From: an uncultured beta proteobacterium
Lineage (GTDB): Bacteria > Pseudomonadota > Gammaproteobacteria > Burkholderiales > SG8-41
NCBI GenBank assembly: GCA_903933915.1
Contig: CAIZLW010000012.1
Coordinates: forward strand, 1-53,151
Length of the DNA: 53,151 bases
Reading direction: 5' to 3'
A program made the position numbers and the translations under genes. Positions 37,137 to 44,752 of the stretch are shown piece by piece (positions within the stretch are counted from its first letter, which is position 1; every line of letters starts with the position of its first letter). The notes below the pieces were generated by a model. It had not been told where the DNA came from and made no database searches. It worked only from the letters and a program-made list of their open reading frames with translations.

Positions 37137-39628
37137 GGTTAATTGCAGATGCCGTGCTGGCACTGCGCCTGCTGGCGCGCGACTGGCGTGCCGGTGAACT
37201 GACGCTGGTGGCTGTTGCAGTTGTTGTGGCCGTCGCCAGCGTCACCACCGTCGGTTTTTTTGCCGACCGCGTGCATCAGGCACTGAGCCGTCAGGCCAAT
37301 CAGCTGCTCGGTGCGGATCTGGTGATTTCCGGTGATCGTCCGCTGGACGCGGCGTTTACAGCGGCAGCCGATCAACGCGGTCTGCAAGTGGCGCGCATGC
37401 TGCGGTTTCCGAGTATGACGACCGGCAAGGAGCAGAGCGTGCTGGCGGAAGTCAAAGTGGTCACCGCGGGTTATCCCTTGCGCGGTGAATTGCGGATCGC
37501 GGAGGTGCAGAACGGTGCCGATCGCCGTGCGACTGAAATTCCAAAGCCCGGCACAGTGTGGGTGGACGAACGGCTGATCACCCGTCTGCAACTGCAGGTC
37601 GGTGATGCCATTGAAATCGGCATGAGCCGGCTGCCGATTGCGCAGATCATCACCCAGGAACCCGACAGCGCCATCGGTTTCATCAACGCCGGTCCGCGCA
37701 TCATGATCAATGACGCCGACATCGACGCCACCGGATTGGTCCAGGTCGGCAGCCGTATCCGTTATCGCATTCTGGTGGCAGGGGCGCCGGCAGCGATTGC
37801 CGATTACCGCAGCTGGGTGACGCCGAAACTGGCGCCGGGGCAGCGCGTTGAAAGCATTGAAGATGCGCGCCCGGAAATCCGCTCGGCGCTGGAGCGTTCC
37901 GAGAAATTCCTCAGCCTGGCCGCGCTGTTGAGCGTGGTGCTGGCCGCGGTGGCGATTGCGCTGGCCGCCCGGCGCTTCCTGCAGCGCCATCTCGATGCCT
38001 GCGCGATCATGCGCTGCCATGGCGCCAGCCAGTCACGGCTGGTGCGGCTGTATCTGCTGCAATTCATCGTGCTCGGCGCGGTGGCCAGTCTCGCCGGTTG
38101 TTTCGCGGGTTTTGTCGCGCAGCATGCATTGGCATTGTGGCTGGGCAGTCTGGTCACGGTGGAACTGCCGGGAGCGGGGTGGATGCCTGCGCTGCATGGT
38201 TTTGTCACCGGTCTCGCTTTGCTGCTGGGTTTTGCGTTGCCGCCGGTGATTGCGCTGGCCAAGGTGCCAACCTTGCGCGTACTGCGCCGGGACATTGGTG
38301 CGCCCAGCGGCATGGGGCTGCTCGGTTATGCGCTGGGCGCGGTGGTGATTGCCGGACTGATCATCTGGAAAGCAGGCGATCTGCGCTTGGGCAGCATGGT
38401 GTTCGGCGGATTTGCCGGGGCCATGCTGGTCGCGGGACTACTGGCCTGGGGCGTCATTGCATTGGTATCGCGATTAGGCGGGGCGGGCGTGTCCTGGCGT
38501 TTCGGTATTGCTAACCTGCGGCGGCGACCGCTGGCCAGCGTGTTGCAGGTTGTCGCCCTCGGTATTGGTGTGATGGCCTTGCTGACGCTGACCATCATCC
38601 GCAGTGAACTGCTCGACCTGTGGCAGCGCAGCCTGCCGCCGGATGCGCCTAACCGCTTTATCGTCAATGTGCAGCCCGAGCAGATTCCGGCATTGAAAAA
38701 ATTCTTTGAAGGTCGCGGCATGGCCATGCCCGAACTGCATCCGATGGTGCGCGCACGGCTGATCGGCATCAACGAGCGCAGCGTCGCACCTGCCGATTAC
38801 AGCGATGATCGCGCGCGCCGTCTGGTCGACCGCGAGTTCAACCTGTCGTGGGCGACGCAGATGCAGAAAGACAACCGGCTGATCGCCGGTAACTGGTGGG
38901 GCAATAAGCCTCGCTCAGACCAGTTCTCGATGGAGGATGGCATTGCCAAGGCGCTGGGTGTCGGTATCGGCGACAAGCTGACCTTTGATGCGGCGGGGAG
39001 CGCGTTCACCGCCGAGATCACCAGCCTGCGCAAGGTCGACTGGGATTCCTTCAACGTCAATTTCTTTGTCGTCTCGCCGCCGGGCCTGCTGGAAAAATAT
39101 CCGGCCAGTTATGTCACCAGCTTTTATCTGCCGCCGGGCAATGTCGAACTGCTCAATGCCTTGGTCAAACAATTCCCGAATTTCCTGCTGATCGATGTCG
39201 CGCAGGTGCTCGGACAGGTGCAGACCATGATCACCCAGGTCTCACGCGCAGTGCAGTTCGTGTTCCTGTTCACGCTGCTCGCCGGACTGGTGGTGTTGTA
39301 TGCGGCGATTGCCAGCACGCAGGATGAGCGGCTGTATCAGGCCACCATCATGCGTACGCTGGGCGCCAGCCGCAGTCAGCTCGCGCGCGCCAACCTCGCC
39401 GAGTTTGCAGTGATCGGCGCATTGGCGGGGCTGATCGCGGTCGCCGGGGCCAACGCGCTGGGTTATGTGCTGGCGCAGCGCGTGATCAATGTCGGTTATG
39501 AATTCAGCTATGCGCTGTGGGGCATCGGCATCATCGGCACTGTGCTCGGCGTGATGATCGCCGGCCACCTCGGCACCCGCCACGTGCTGCGCATCGCGCC
39601 GCTGCGTGTGTTGCGCATGCTGTCCTGA
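37133..39628 (+). CDS. ybbP: FtsX/LolC-type ABC permease (YbbP family)
   Basis: An 831-residue inner-membrane permease. One N-terminal helix precedes a large periplasmic domain (about residues 45-250), then three helices and a further pair. A second periplasmic domain (about 485-690) precedes the last three helices. The duplicated FtsX architecture and C-terminal MRTLGASRSQLARANLAEFAVIG motif are those of YbbP. It forms a unit with the ATPase immediately upstream (ATGA overlap). The cluster with tesA suggests a role in handling lipids or other envelope compounds, but the substrate is unknown. Confidence 0.92.
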   Translation: MRLIADAVLALRLLARDWRAGELTLVAVAVVVAVASVTTVGFFADRVHQALSRQANQLLGADLVISGDRPLDAAFTAAADQRGLQVARMLRFPSMTTGKEQSVLAEVKVVTAGYPLRGELRIAEVQNGADRRATEIPKPGTVWVDERLITRLQLQVGDAIEIGMSRLPIAQIITQEPDSAIGFINAGPRIMINDADIDATGLVQVGSRIRYRILVAGAPAAIADYRSWVTPKLAPGQRVESIEDARPEIRSALERSEKFLSLAALLSVVLAAVAIALAARRFLQRHLDACAIMRCHGASQSRLVRLYLLQFIVLGAVASLAGCFAGFVAQHALALWLGSLVTVELPGAGWMPALHGFVTGLALLLGFALPPVIALAKVPTLRVLRRDIGAPSGMGLLGYALGAVVIAGLIIWKAGDLRLGSMVFGGFAGAMLVAGLLAWGVIALVSRLGGAGVSWRFGIANLRRRPLASVLQVVALGIGVMALLTLTIIRSELLDLWQRSLPPDAPNRFIVNVQPEQIPALKKFFEGRGMAMPELHPMVRARLIGINERSVAPADYSDDRARRLVDREFNLSWATQMQKDNRLIAGNWWGNKPRSDQFSMEDGIAKALGVGIGDKLTFDAAGSAFTAEITSLRKVDWDSFNVNFFVVSPPGLLEKYPASYVTSFYLPPGNVELLNALVKQFPNFLLIDVAQVLGQVQTMITQVSRAVQFVFLFTLLAGLVVLYAAIASTQDERLYQATIMRTLGASRSQLARANLAEFAVIGALAGLIAVAGANALGYVLAQRVINVGYEFSYALWGIGIIGTVLGVMIAGHLGTRHVLRIAPLRVLRMLS

Positions 39629-39656
39629 TAGAGCATCACAATACAAAACCCCTTTC

Positions 39657-39720
39657 GCACCGTTCGGGCTGAGCCTGTCGAAGCCCGGCTGCCCTTCGAC
39701 CAGCGCAGGGCGAACGGTGT
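39657..39720. repeat. REP-like palindromic intergenic element
   Basis: A 64-base imperfect palindrome: CACCGTTCGGGCTGAGCC and a right arm ending in CAGGGCGAACGGTG, with inner arms TCGAAGCCC and GCCCTTCGA. Sequences of the type CTGAGCCTGTCGAAG are familiar as dispersed repeats in betaproteobacterial genomes. It follows the permease gene and may act as a 3'-end structure. Only one copy is in the window. Confidence 0.7.
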
Positions 39721-39813
39721 TGCTGTGTCAGGGGGGATGAACACCTCAACAGTCATTTCGGTTCCAGCGCCGCAGCGCCAACGATATACTGCAGAGAACA
39801 CCGGAACTGGCCC

Positions 39814-41085
39814 ATGAGTGAATCCCTGATTATTTATATCTTATTGTTTTTATTGGTTATTTTATGTGTTGTCGTGGTGGTGATGGCGATGCAGGGGCGC
39901 ACGGCCGCGAGCGCCACGCTCGGCTTGCAGCAATCCCTTGAAGACAAGCACCGGGCGATGCTCGGTGATCTGCACGACGGGCTGACCAAACAGGGCGACC
40001 GCCTGGGTGTGCAGGTCGCGGACTCCAGCGAACGCCAGCGCACATCCACCGCCGAAGAACTGAAACAGACCCGCGATGTGCTGCACGCGTTGCGGCTGAC
40101 GCTGACCCAGGAAATGGGCACGCAGCGCGAAGCCATGCTCGAACGCCTGGCGGCCACCACCGAATCGCTGAATGCCAAGATCGATGCGCGGCTCGGTGAA
40201 ATCGCCGGCAAGGTCAATGAACGTCTCGATGAAGGTTTCAAGAAAACCAACGAAACCTTCCTCAACGTAATGACCCGTCTGGCGACCATCGACGAGGCGC
40301 AGAAAAAAATAGAAAGCCTGACCACCAGCGTGGTCAGCCTGCAGGATCTGCTGGGTGACAAACGCGCCCGGGGTGCGTTTGGCGAGGTTCAGTTGGAAGG
40401 CCTGGTGCGCAATGTAATGCCGCCGAATGCCTATGACATGCAGTTCACGCTGTCCAACGGCACCCGTGCCGACTGCGTGCTGCGACTGCCGGCGCCGACC
40501 GGCATGGTCGCGGTCGACTCCAAATTTCCCCTGGAAAACTACCACCGCATGTTTGTGCCCGGTGTCAACGATGTTGACCGTGCGCTGGCACAGAAACAGT
40601 TCCGCAATGACATCAAGAAACACGTCGATGACATCTCGCGCAAATACATCATCCCCGGCGAGACCTCCGACGGCGCGGTGATGTTTGTGCCGGCCGAAGC
40701 GGTGTTCGCCGAAATCCACGCCCACCATGCCGAGACGGTGGAATACGCCAGCGCCAAACGCGTGTGGATTGTGTCGCCGACCACCCTGATGGCCGTGCTC
40801 AACACCGCGCGCGCAGTGCTGAAGGATGTCGAGACGCGCAAGCAGATTCATGTGATCAAGGAATCGCTGGCGCGACTGTCGGTGGAGTTCGGTCGCTTTG
40901 ACGAGCGCATGAAGGATCTCGCCAAGCACATCCGCCAGGCCTACGACGATGTCGAGCGGGTGCAGGTCACCAGCGGCAAGATCTCGCAACGCTTCGCCCA
41001 GATCGAAGGCGTCGAGCTGGACGACGAGGCCGAAGAGGCCAAAGTCCTGAAGTTGCATAACGATCGGCTGCGCGACGGCGGCTGA
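39814..41085 (+). CDS. rmuC: DNA recombination protein RmuC homologue
   Basis: A 423-residue protein. An N-terminal membrane helix (about residues 4-22) is followed by a long coiled coil (about 35-170), then the conserved nuclease-like core: ARGAFGEVQLEGLVRNVMPP, VAVDSKFPLENYHRM, and MFVPAEAVFAEIHAHH. RmuC limits DNA inversions at short inverted repeats; the domain resembles PD-(D/E)XK nucleases. The codons of the membrane helix are strikingly AT-rich compared with the rest of the gene. Confidence 0.95.
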   Translation: MSESLIIYILLFLLVILCVVVVVMAMQGRTAASATLGLQQSLEDKHRAMLGDLHDGLTKQGDRLGVQVADSSERQRTSTAEELKQTRDVLHALRLTLTQEMGTQREAMLERLAATTESLNAKIDARLGEIAGKVNERLDEGFKKTNETFLNVMTRLATIDEAQKKIESLTTSVVSLQDLLGDKRARGAFGEVQLEGLVRNVMPPNAYDMQFTLSNGTRADCVLRLPAPTGMVAVDSKFPLENYHRMFVPGVNDVDRALAQKQFRNDIKKHVDDISRKYIIPGETSDGAVMFVPAEAVFAEIHAHHAETVEYASAKRVWIVSPTTLMAVLNTARAVLKDVETRKQIHVIKESLARLSVEFGRFDERMKDLAKHIRQAYDDVERVQVTSGKISQRFAQIEGVELDDEAEEAKVLKLHNDRLRDGG

Positions 41086-41093
41086 GCGATCAG

Positions 41094-41873
41094 ATGGGTT
41101 GGTTTGCCCGATGGCGTCGCGGCCGCGCGGCGCAGCGCAGCGCGGTGAGCCCGGCCGAATGGTCTGCCGTCATCCAGCGGTTTTCCTTTCTGCGGGCACT
41201 GAATCCAGACGAGCAGGGCCGGTTGCGCGACCTCGTCGCCGCCTTCCTCGCTGAAAAATCCCTGCAGGGTGCCGGTGGTTTAACCATCACCCGCGACATC
41301 GAACTGGTGATCGCTGCGCAGGCCTGCCTGCTGGTGCTGAACCTCGACCTTGATTACTACCGCGACTGGGTCGAAGTCATTGTCTATCCCGATGAATTCA
41401 TCGTCGACCATGAAGTCACCGACGAAGACGGCATCGTGCATCGCGTGCGTGCGCCGTTATCCGGGGAGGCGTGGGAGCAGGGGCCGGTGATCCTGTCGTG
41501 GGAAGATGCCGAAGCCGCCGACGGCGGCGATGGCTACAACGTGGTGATGCACGAATTCGCCCACAAGATCGACATGCTCAACGGCGCCGCCGACGGCTTC
41601 CCGCCGCTGCACGCCGGCATGGACCGCGAGACATGGACAGGGACCTTCACAGAGGCGTTTGCGGATTTAGAGCGCCGGCTGGATGCCCGCGAAGACACGC
41701 TGATCGACGAATACGCCGCTGAAGACCCCGCCGAATTCTTTGCCGTGCTCAGCGAACTGTTTTTCGAGCGCCCCGATGCGCTGCGCCATGAATACCCTGC
41801 GGTTTACGCGCAGCTCGCAGCGTTTTACCGGCAGGACCCGTACGCAAGGCATAATGTGCTGACAGGTATTTAA
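41094..41873 (+). CDS. mtfA: Zinc-dependent peptidase MtfA
   Basis: A 259-residue cytoplasmic metallopeptidase of the MtfA (DUF980) family. The zinc motif HEFAH is at residues 153-157 in VVMHEFAHKIDMLNG, and a downstream glutamate-containing segment AAEDPAEFFAVLSELFF resembles the third-ligand region. In E. coli MtfA binds the repressor Mlc and so affects glucose uptake by the PTS. The neighbouring glk fits a link to glucose metabolism but does not prove it. It begins eight bases after rmuC. Confidence 0.93.
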   Translation: MGWFARWRRGRAAQRSAVSPAEWSAVIQRFSFLRALNPDEQGRLRDLVAAFLAEKSLQGAGGLTITRDIELVIAAQACLLVLNLDLDYYRDWVEVIVYPDEFIVDHEVTDEDGIVHRVRAPLSGEAWEQGPVILSWEDAEAADGGDGYNVVMHEFAHKIDMLNGAADGFPPLHAGMDRETWTGTFTEAFADLERRLDAREDTLIDEYAAEDPAEFFAVLSELFFERPDALRHEYPAVYAQLAAFYRQDPYARHNVLTGI

Positions 41874-41912
41874 AAAGCTGATTTAAAAACCCGACCAACC
41901 TCCGGATGGCTC

Positions 41913-42929
41913 ATGTCAGGTTCTCAATTCGTAATCGCCGCTGATATCGGCGGCACCCACGCCACCTTCGCCCTCGCTGAAGTTACCAACGAAGGCCCGC
42001 GCATCTTTATCGAAGACTCTCTCGCCAGCCGCGACTACCAGAACTTCGCGCCGCTGCTGCAGACATTCCTCGACCGTCCCGACGTCAAACCGGCGCGTGA
42101 ACACATCGTCGCGTCGTGCTTTGCGGTGGCCGGTCCGGTCAAGGACAACGCCGCCGTGCTGACCAACCTCGGCTGGCAGGTAGAAGGCGAAGCCGTCTCC
42201 GAGCAGTTCCAACTGCCCAATGTCACGCTGATCAATGACTTTCAGGCGGCAGGCCTCGGCGTGAGTTATTTGCCGTCCGCCAGCTTCGCTACGCTGCAGG
42301 CGGCGGAAGCGGATGAAGAAGCGCCGGCAATCATCGTCGGCGCCGGCACCGGGCTGGGTGTGGGCATGATCGTCAAATCCGGCAATCAATACCGCGTCGT
42401 GCCCTCGGAAGCCGGGCACGCCGACTTCGCACCCACCGATGAACTGCAGGACAAGCTTCTGCTGTATATGCGCCGCAACTTCGGCCGCGTGTCCTGGGAG
42501 CGGGTGATCTCCGGGCCGGGACTGATGCGGGTGTTCAGCTTTTTGCAGGACAGCGGGCTGGGCATCCCTTCAAAGCAACTGCTGGAGGCGACCAAACACG
42601 TGGGTGTTGATCCGGCAGAAGTCATCGCCGATTACGGCCTGCGCAAACTCGACCCACTGGCGGTGCGTGCGCTCGATTTGTTTGTCGCGGCCTACGGGGC
42701 TTTCGCCGGCAATATGGCGCTGGGGTCACTCGCGCGCGGCGGCGTCTATGTCGCGGGCGGCATTGCGCCGAAGATCATCAATCGTTTGAAGGAGGGCGCG
42801 TTCATGCGTGCCTTCACCGGGCGCGGGGCATTTACGCCGCTGCTGTCGGGGATACCGGTGAAAGTGGTGATGGATACGAAGGTTGGCTTGAAAGGGGCGT
42901 TGGGAGTGGCGGTTCAGACTGCAAAATAA
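41913..42929 (+). CDS. glk: Glucokinase
   Basis: A 338-residue ATP-dependent hexokinase-fold enzyme (bacterial Glk family) that makes glucose 6-phosphate. Phosphate-1 motif ADIGGTHATFAL is at the N-terminus, LINDFQAAGLG contains the catalytic Asp, and GAGTGLGVGMIV is the second phosphate motif. SEAGHADFAPTDELQ is the glucose-binding region. Length and motifs are normal. It is the last clearly core gene before the change in base composition. Confidence 0.96.
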   Translation: MSGSQFVIAADIGGTHATFALAEVTNEGPRIFIEDSLASRDYQNFAPLLQTFLDRPDVKPAREHIVASCFAVAGPVKDNAAVLTNLGWQVEGEAVSEQFQLPNVTLINDFQAAGLGVSYLPSASFATLQAAEADEEAPAIIVGAGTGLGVGMIVKSGNQYRVVPSEAGHADFAPTDELQDKLLLYMRRNFGRVSWERVISGPGLMRVFSFLQDSGLGIPSKQLLEATKHVGVDPAEVIADYGLRKLDPLAVRALDLFVAAYGAFAGNMALGSLARGGVYVAGGIAPKIINRLKEGAFMRAFTGRGAFTPLLSGIPVKVVMDTKVGLKGALGVAVQTAK

Positions 42930-42961
42930 TCCCGATCCTTTCTGATCAAGGGGAGTGAACG

Positions 42962-43042
42962 ATGCGACATATTGTTTTGCTGACGTTTGTCTTAACGGTC
43001 CTGATCGGCTGCGCCACTTTTGAAGGCGACAAGCAGATTTGA
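42962..43042 (+). CDS. Very short lipoprotein, possibly a truncated entericidin-like gene
   Basis: Only 26 codons, but it has a strong GGGGAG site (42951-42956) and a complete lipoprotein signal peptide, MRHIVLLTFVLTVLIGC, with lipobox LIGC and Cys17. Just nine residues follow the cysteine. Entericidin-type lipoproteins start in this way but continue for 20-25 more residues. The stop lies four bases before the convergent LysR gene, exactly where base composition changes, so the 3' end may have been lost when the accessory region joined. A real micro-lipoprotein is also possible. Confidence 0.5.
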   Translation: MRHIVLLTFVLTVLIGCATFEGDKQI

Positions 43043-43045
43043 TGT

Positions 43046-43981
43046 TCATCTTATCGATAATTGATCAAACAGCATGCCCTGGATTTGTTCTCGAGCTAAT
43101 GAAGGCGCAAACAACTCGATGAAATCATAGGTGTATGACCGTTGGTAAGTTCCTTTTCGTAACGCGATCTTGATTACATCTGGCTTGAATAAGTGACTGG
43201 CTTCAATCGCGACCAAGTCCGAATCGTCTTTTGAGTTATGCGCAAGTGATGCGACGATCGCAAGACCCAGGCCCGCCCTGACATAGGTCTTCATGACATC
43301 AACGTCTGTTGCGGTGAGCACGAAATTGGGTGAAAGCCCCTTGTTTTCGAAGGCTTCCAAGATGCGACGATGTACGGTGAATGGGGCTTCGTAGGTGATA
43401 AGTGGATGCTTAGCAAGCTGTGACAGAGTGGGCTTTTTAACGGAAGCCAATGGATGATCTTTTGGCGCAAGAATGATGCGGTGGTGTTTGTGGCAAGGGA
43501 AAAACATGATGTCTTTGGGACGCTCGACAGGCTCCGCGCATATTCCGATGTCAGCATTGCCGGAGGCGACCCAGGTGGCAATTTGATGCGGATCCCCTTG
43601 CCGCAGCACTAATCGGACGTTTGGGTATTGGGCAATGAAGGCGCTGACGACCTTGGGTAGGGAATAGCGGGCATGAGTGTGGGATGCAGCAACTATGAGA
43701 TTTCCACGCTTTTCCTTGCCATGGACCTTTCCCGCCTGACTGATATTCTCGATCTCGAATAACACCTTGCGGGCGCTTTCAAGAACCGCTTCACCTGGCC
43801 CGGTAAGGCCCAGGATTCGCTTCTTTGATCGCACAAATAGGGCCACGTCCAACTCGCTCTCCAAGGCAAGCATGTGACGGCTGACGCTGGGCTGAGAGGT
43901 ATGCAGCGCCTTTGCGGCGGCCGAGATGTTCAGGTTAGCGTTGACGACTTCGCAGAACAGCTGAAGGTGGCGCAAGTTCAT
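43046..43981 (-). CDS. LysR-type transcriptional regulator, CysB-like
   Basis: A 311-residue regulator. Residues 1-60 form the winged helix-turn-helix (MNLRHLQLFCEVVNANLNIS and AAKALHTSQPSVSRHMLALE). The remainder is a periplasmic-binding-protein-like effector domain. The sequence resembles the CysB/Cbl branch, for example ASHTHARYSLPKVVSAFIAQYPNVRL and FVLTATDVDVMKTYVRAGLGLAIVAS. CysB relatives sense sulfur-containing metabolites; here the ligand is unknown. I start at 43981 because upstream in-frame residues do not match the family. It is divergent from the selenoprotein operon, the classic arrangement for the regulator of the adjacent genes. Confidence 0.9.
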   Translation of the reverse strand: MNLRHLQLFCEVVNANLNISAAAKALHTSQPSVSRHMLALESELDVALFVRSKKRILGLTGPGEAVLESARKVLFEIENISQAGKVHGKEKRGNLIVAASHTHARYSLPKVVSAFIAQYPNVRLVLRQGDPHQIATWVASGNADIGICAEPVERPKDIMFFPCHKHHRIILAPKDHPLASVKKPTLSQLAKHPLITYEAPFTVHRRILEAFENKGLSPNFVLTATDVDVMKTYVRAGLGLAIVASLAHNSKDDSDLVAIEASHLFKPDVIKIALRKGTYQRSYTYDFIELFAPSLAREQIQGMLFDQLSIR

Positions 43982-44013
43982 ATGAGTAAATATACGGAAA
44001 GTGAATATTAACC

Positions 44014-44034
44014 ATTCAATTATAGTCTTTGAAT
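44014..44034. promoter_or_regulatory. Candidate LysR operator
   Basis: The inverted repeat ATTCAA-N9-TTGAAT sits in the 141-base divergent region, with a further half-site GAAT at 44003-44006. The right arm coincides with the -35 element of the plus-strand promoter, as expected for a LysR site that controls the divergent operon. Confidence 0.55.
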
Positions 44035-44057
44035 GTATGAAGATGCGCCCATATACT
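44029..44057 (+). promoter_or_regulatory. Sigma-70 promoter of the selenoprotein operon
   Basis: TTGAAT (44029-44034), a 17-base spacer and TATACT (44052-44057), 65 bases upstream of the selenoprotein start. The spacing is ideal. The -35 lies within the inverted repeat of the candidate operator. Confidence 0.65.
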
Positions 44058-44122
44058 TTTCCTGAGGGGATCAATTCGTCCCGAGTTGTGGCGTTCAATG
44101 TCGGATTACCGGGGGAGAGGTT

Positions 44123-44752
44123 ATGAGCACGATTGGTGTTGAAGCGACTATGCGGCTGGTAAACCCATTAGGCTTTCCGGACAAGATGCAGCACGCACTT
44201 GCGGCGAGGCTCAAGTCCCTGGAGGGCAAGACGATTGGGATCATCGACAACATCAAGCCCAATGCAGGATTGTTCTTGAGCTACATTGAAGAGATGCTGC
44301 TAAAAGACAATCCGACCCTTCGATTCATGAAGGTGAGAAAGAATTTCACCTCCAGCCGATTGATTGCGGATGAACTGGTCGGAAAGGTGCAAGGCGTTGT
44401 AAACGCCTGGGGTGATTGAGGGGGTTGCACGTCGTGGTGTATCCACGACTCAGCCTACCTGGAAAAGCATGGGGTTCCGACATCTACGATTGTCTCCACC
44501 GCGTTCCTGACCCCGGGTCGTTTGGCAGCCAAGAATCTGCAGATCGACGCCTTGCCTCTGCTGGTTACACCGCATCCGCTTAATGATCTGAATCCTGAGG
44601 AAGTTCGCGAGCTCGCCCGGGTGTCCTATCCGGTTGTGCTTCAGCAGTTATGCAGCCAGCAACCATTGCCGCTGGATACTCGCATTGATTTTGTTCATCC
44701 CGCCGTCCGCAGGAAACAGGCGAACGCTGCCAAATCGGGAGAGGCGAAATGA
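44123..44752 (+). CDS. UGSC-type selenoprotein with in-frame UGA (Sec99), motif U-G-G-C
   Basis: One 209-residue protein interrupted by a TGA at 44417-44419. The frame before it ends GVVNAWGD and the same frame continues GGCTSWCIHDSAYLEKHG to a TGA overlapping the next gene. The first part (98 residues) has an IGIIDNIKPNAG strand; the second part ends in a Lys/Ala-rich tail. The pattern GD-U-(G)-x-C-TSW matches what I know as the UGSC (seleno)protein family, with Gly in place of Ser. Sec99 and Cys102 form a redox-type U-x-x-C pair; the catalysed reaction is unknown. A strong GGGGGAGAGG site precedes the start. A SECIS-like hairpin follows the UGA. A nonsense-mutated cysteine gene is the alternative. 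Confidence 0.85.
44417..44419 (+). other. UGA selenocysteine codon
   Basis: In-frame TGA between the GGT-GAT and GGG-GGT-TGC codons, at the first position of a U-G-G-C motif. The frame stays open for another 110 codons of coherent protein. Confidence 0.83.
44423..44455 (+). promoter_or_regulatory. Bacterial SECIS hairpin
   Basis: A perfect seven-base-pair apical stem GTCGTGG/CCACGAC (44431-44437 and 44443-44449) closes a five-base loop TGTAT. A lower stem GGTTG/CAGCC (one G-U pair) extends it. The GU of the loop falls at +20 and +21 after the UGA, the same distance as in the E. coli fdhF element by my count, and SelB recognises such a loop GU. The hairpin lies entirely inside the coding sequence, as bacterial SECIS elements do. 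Confidence 0.75.

Noticed and set aside
43040-43060. Insertion-sequence end or attachment site at the composition boundary
   Set aside because: No terminal inverted repeat, target duplication, transposase or integrase is visible here.
44522-44752. A separate 76-codon gene after the UGA
   Set aside because: It is in the same frame as the upstream 98 codons, the region between is open and protein-like, no ribosome site precedes it, and a SECIS hairpin follows the UGA. It is the C-terminal half of one selenoprotein.
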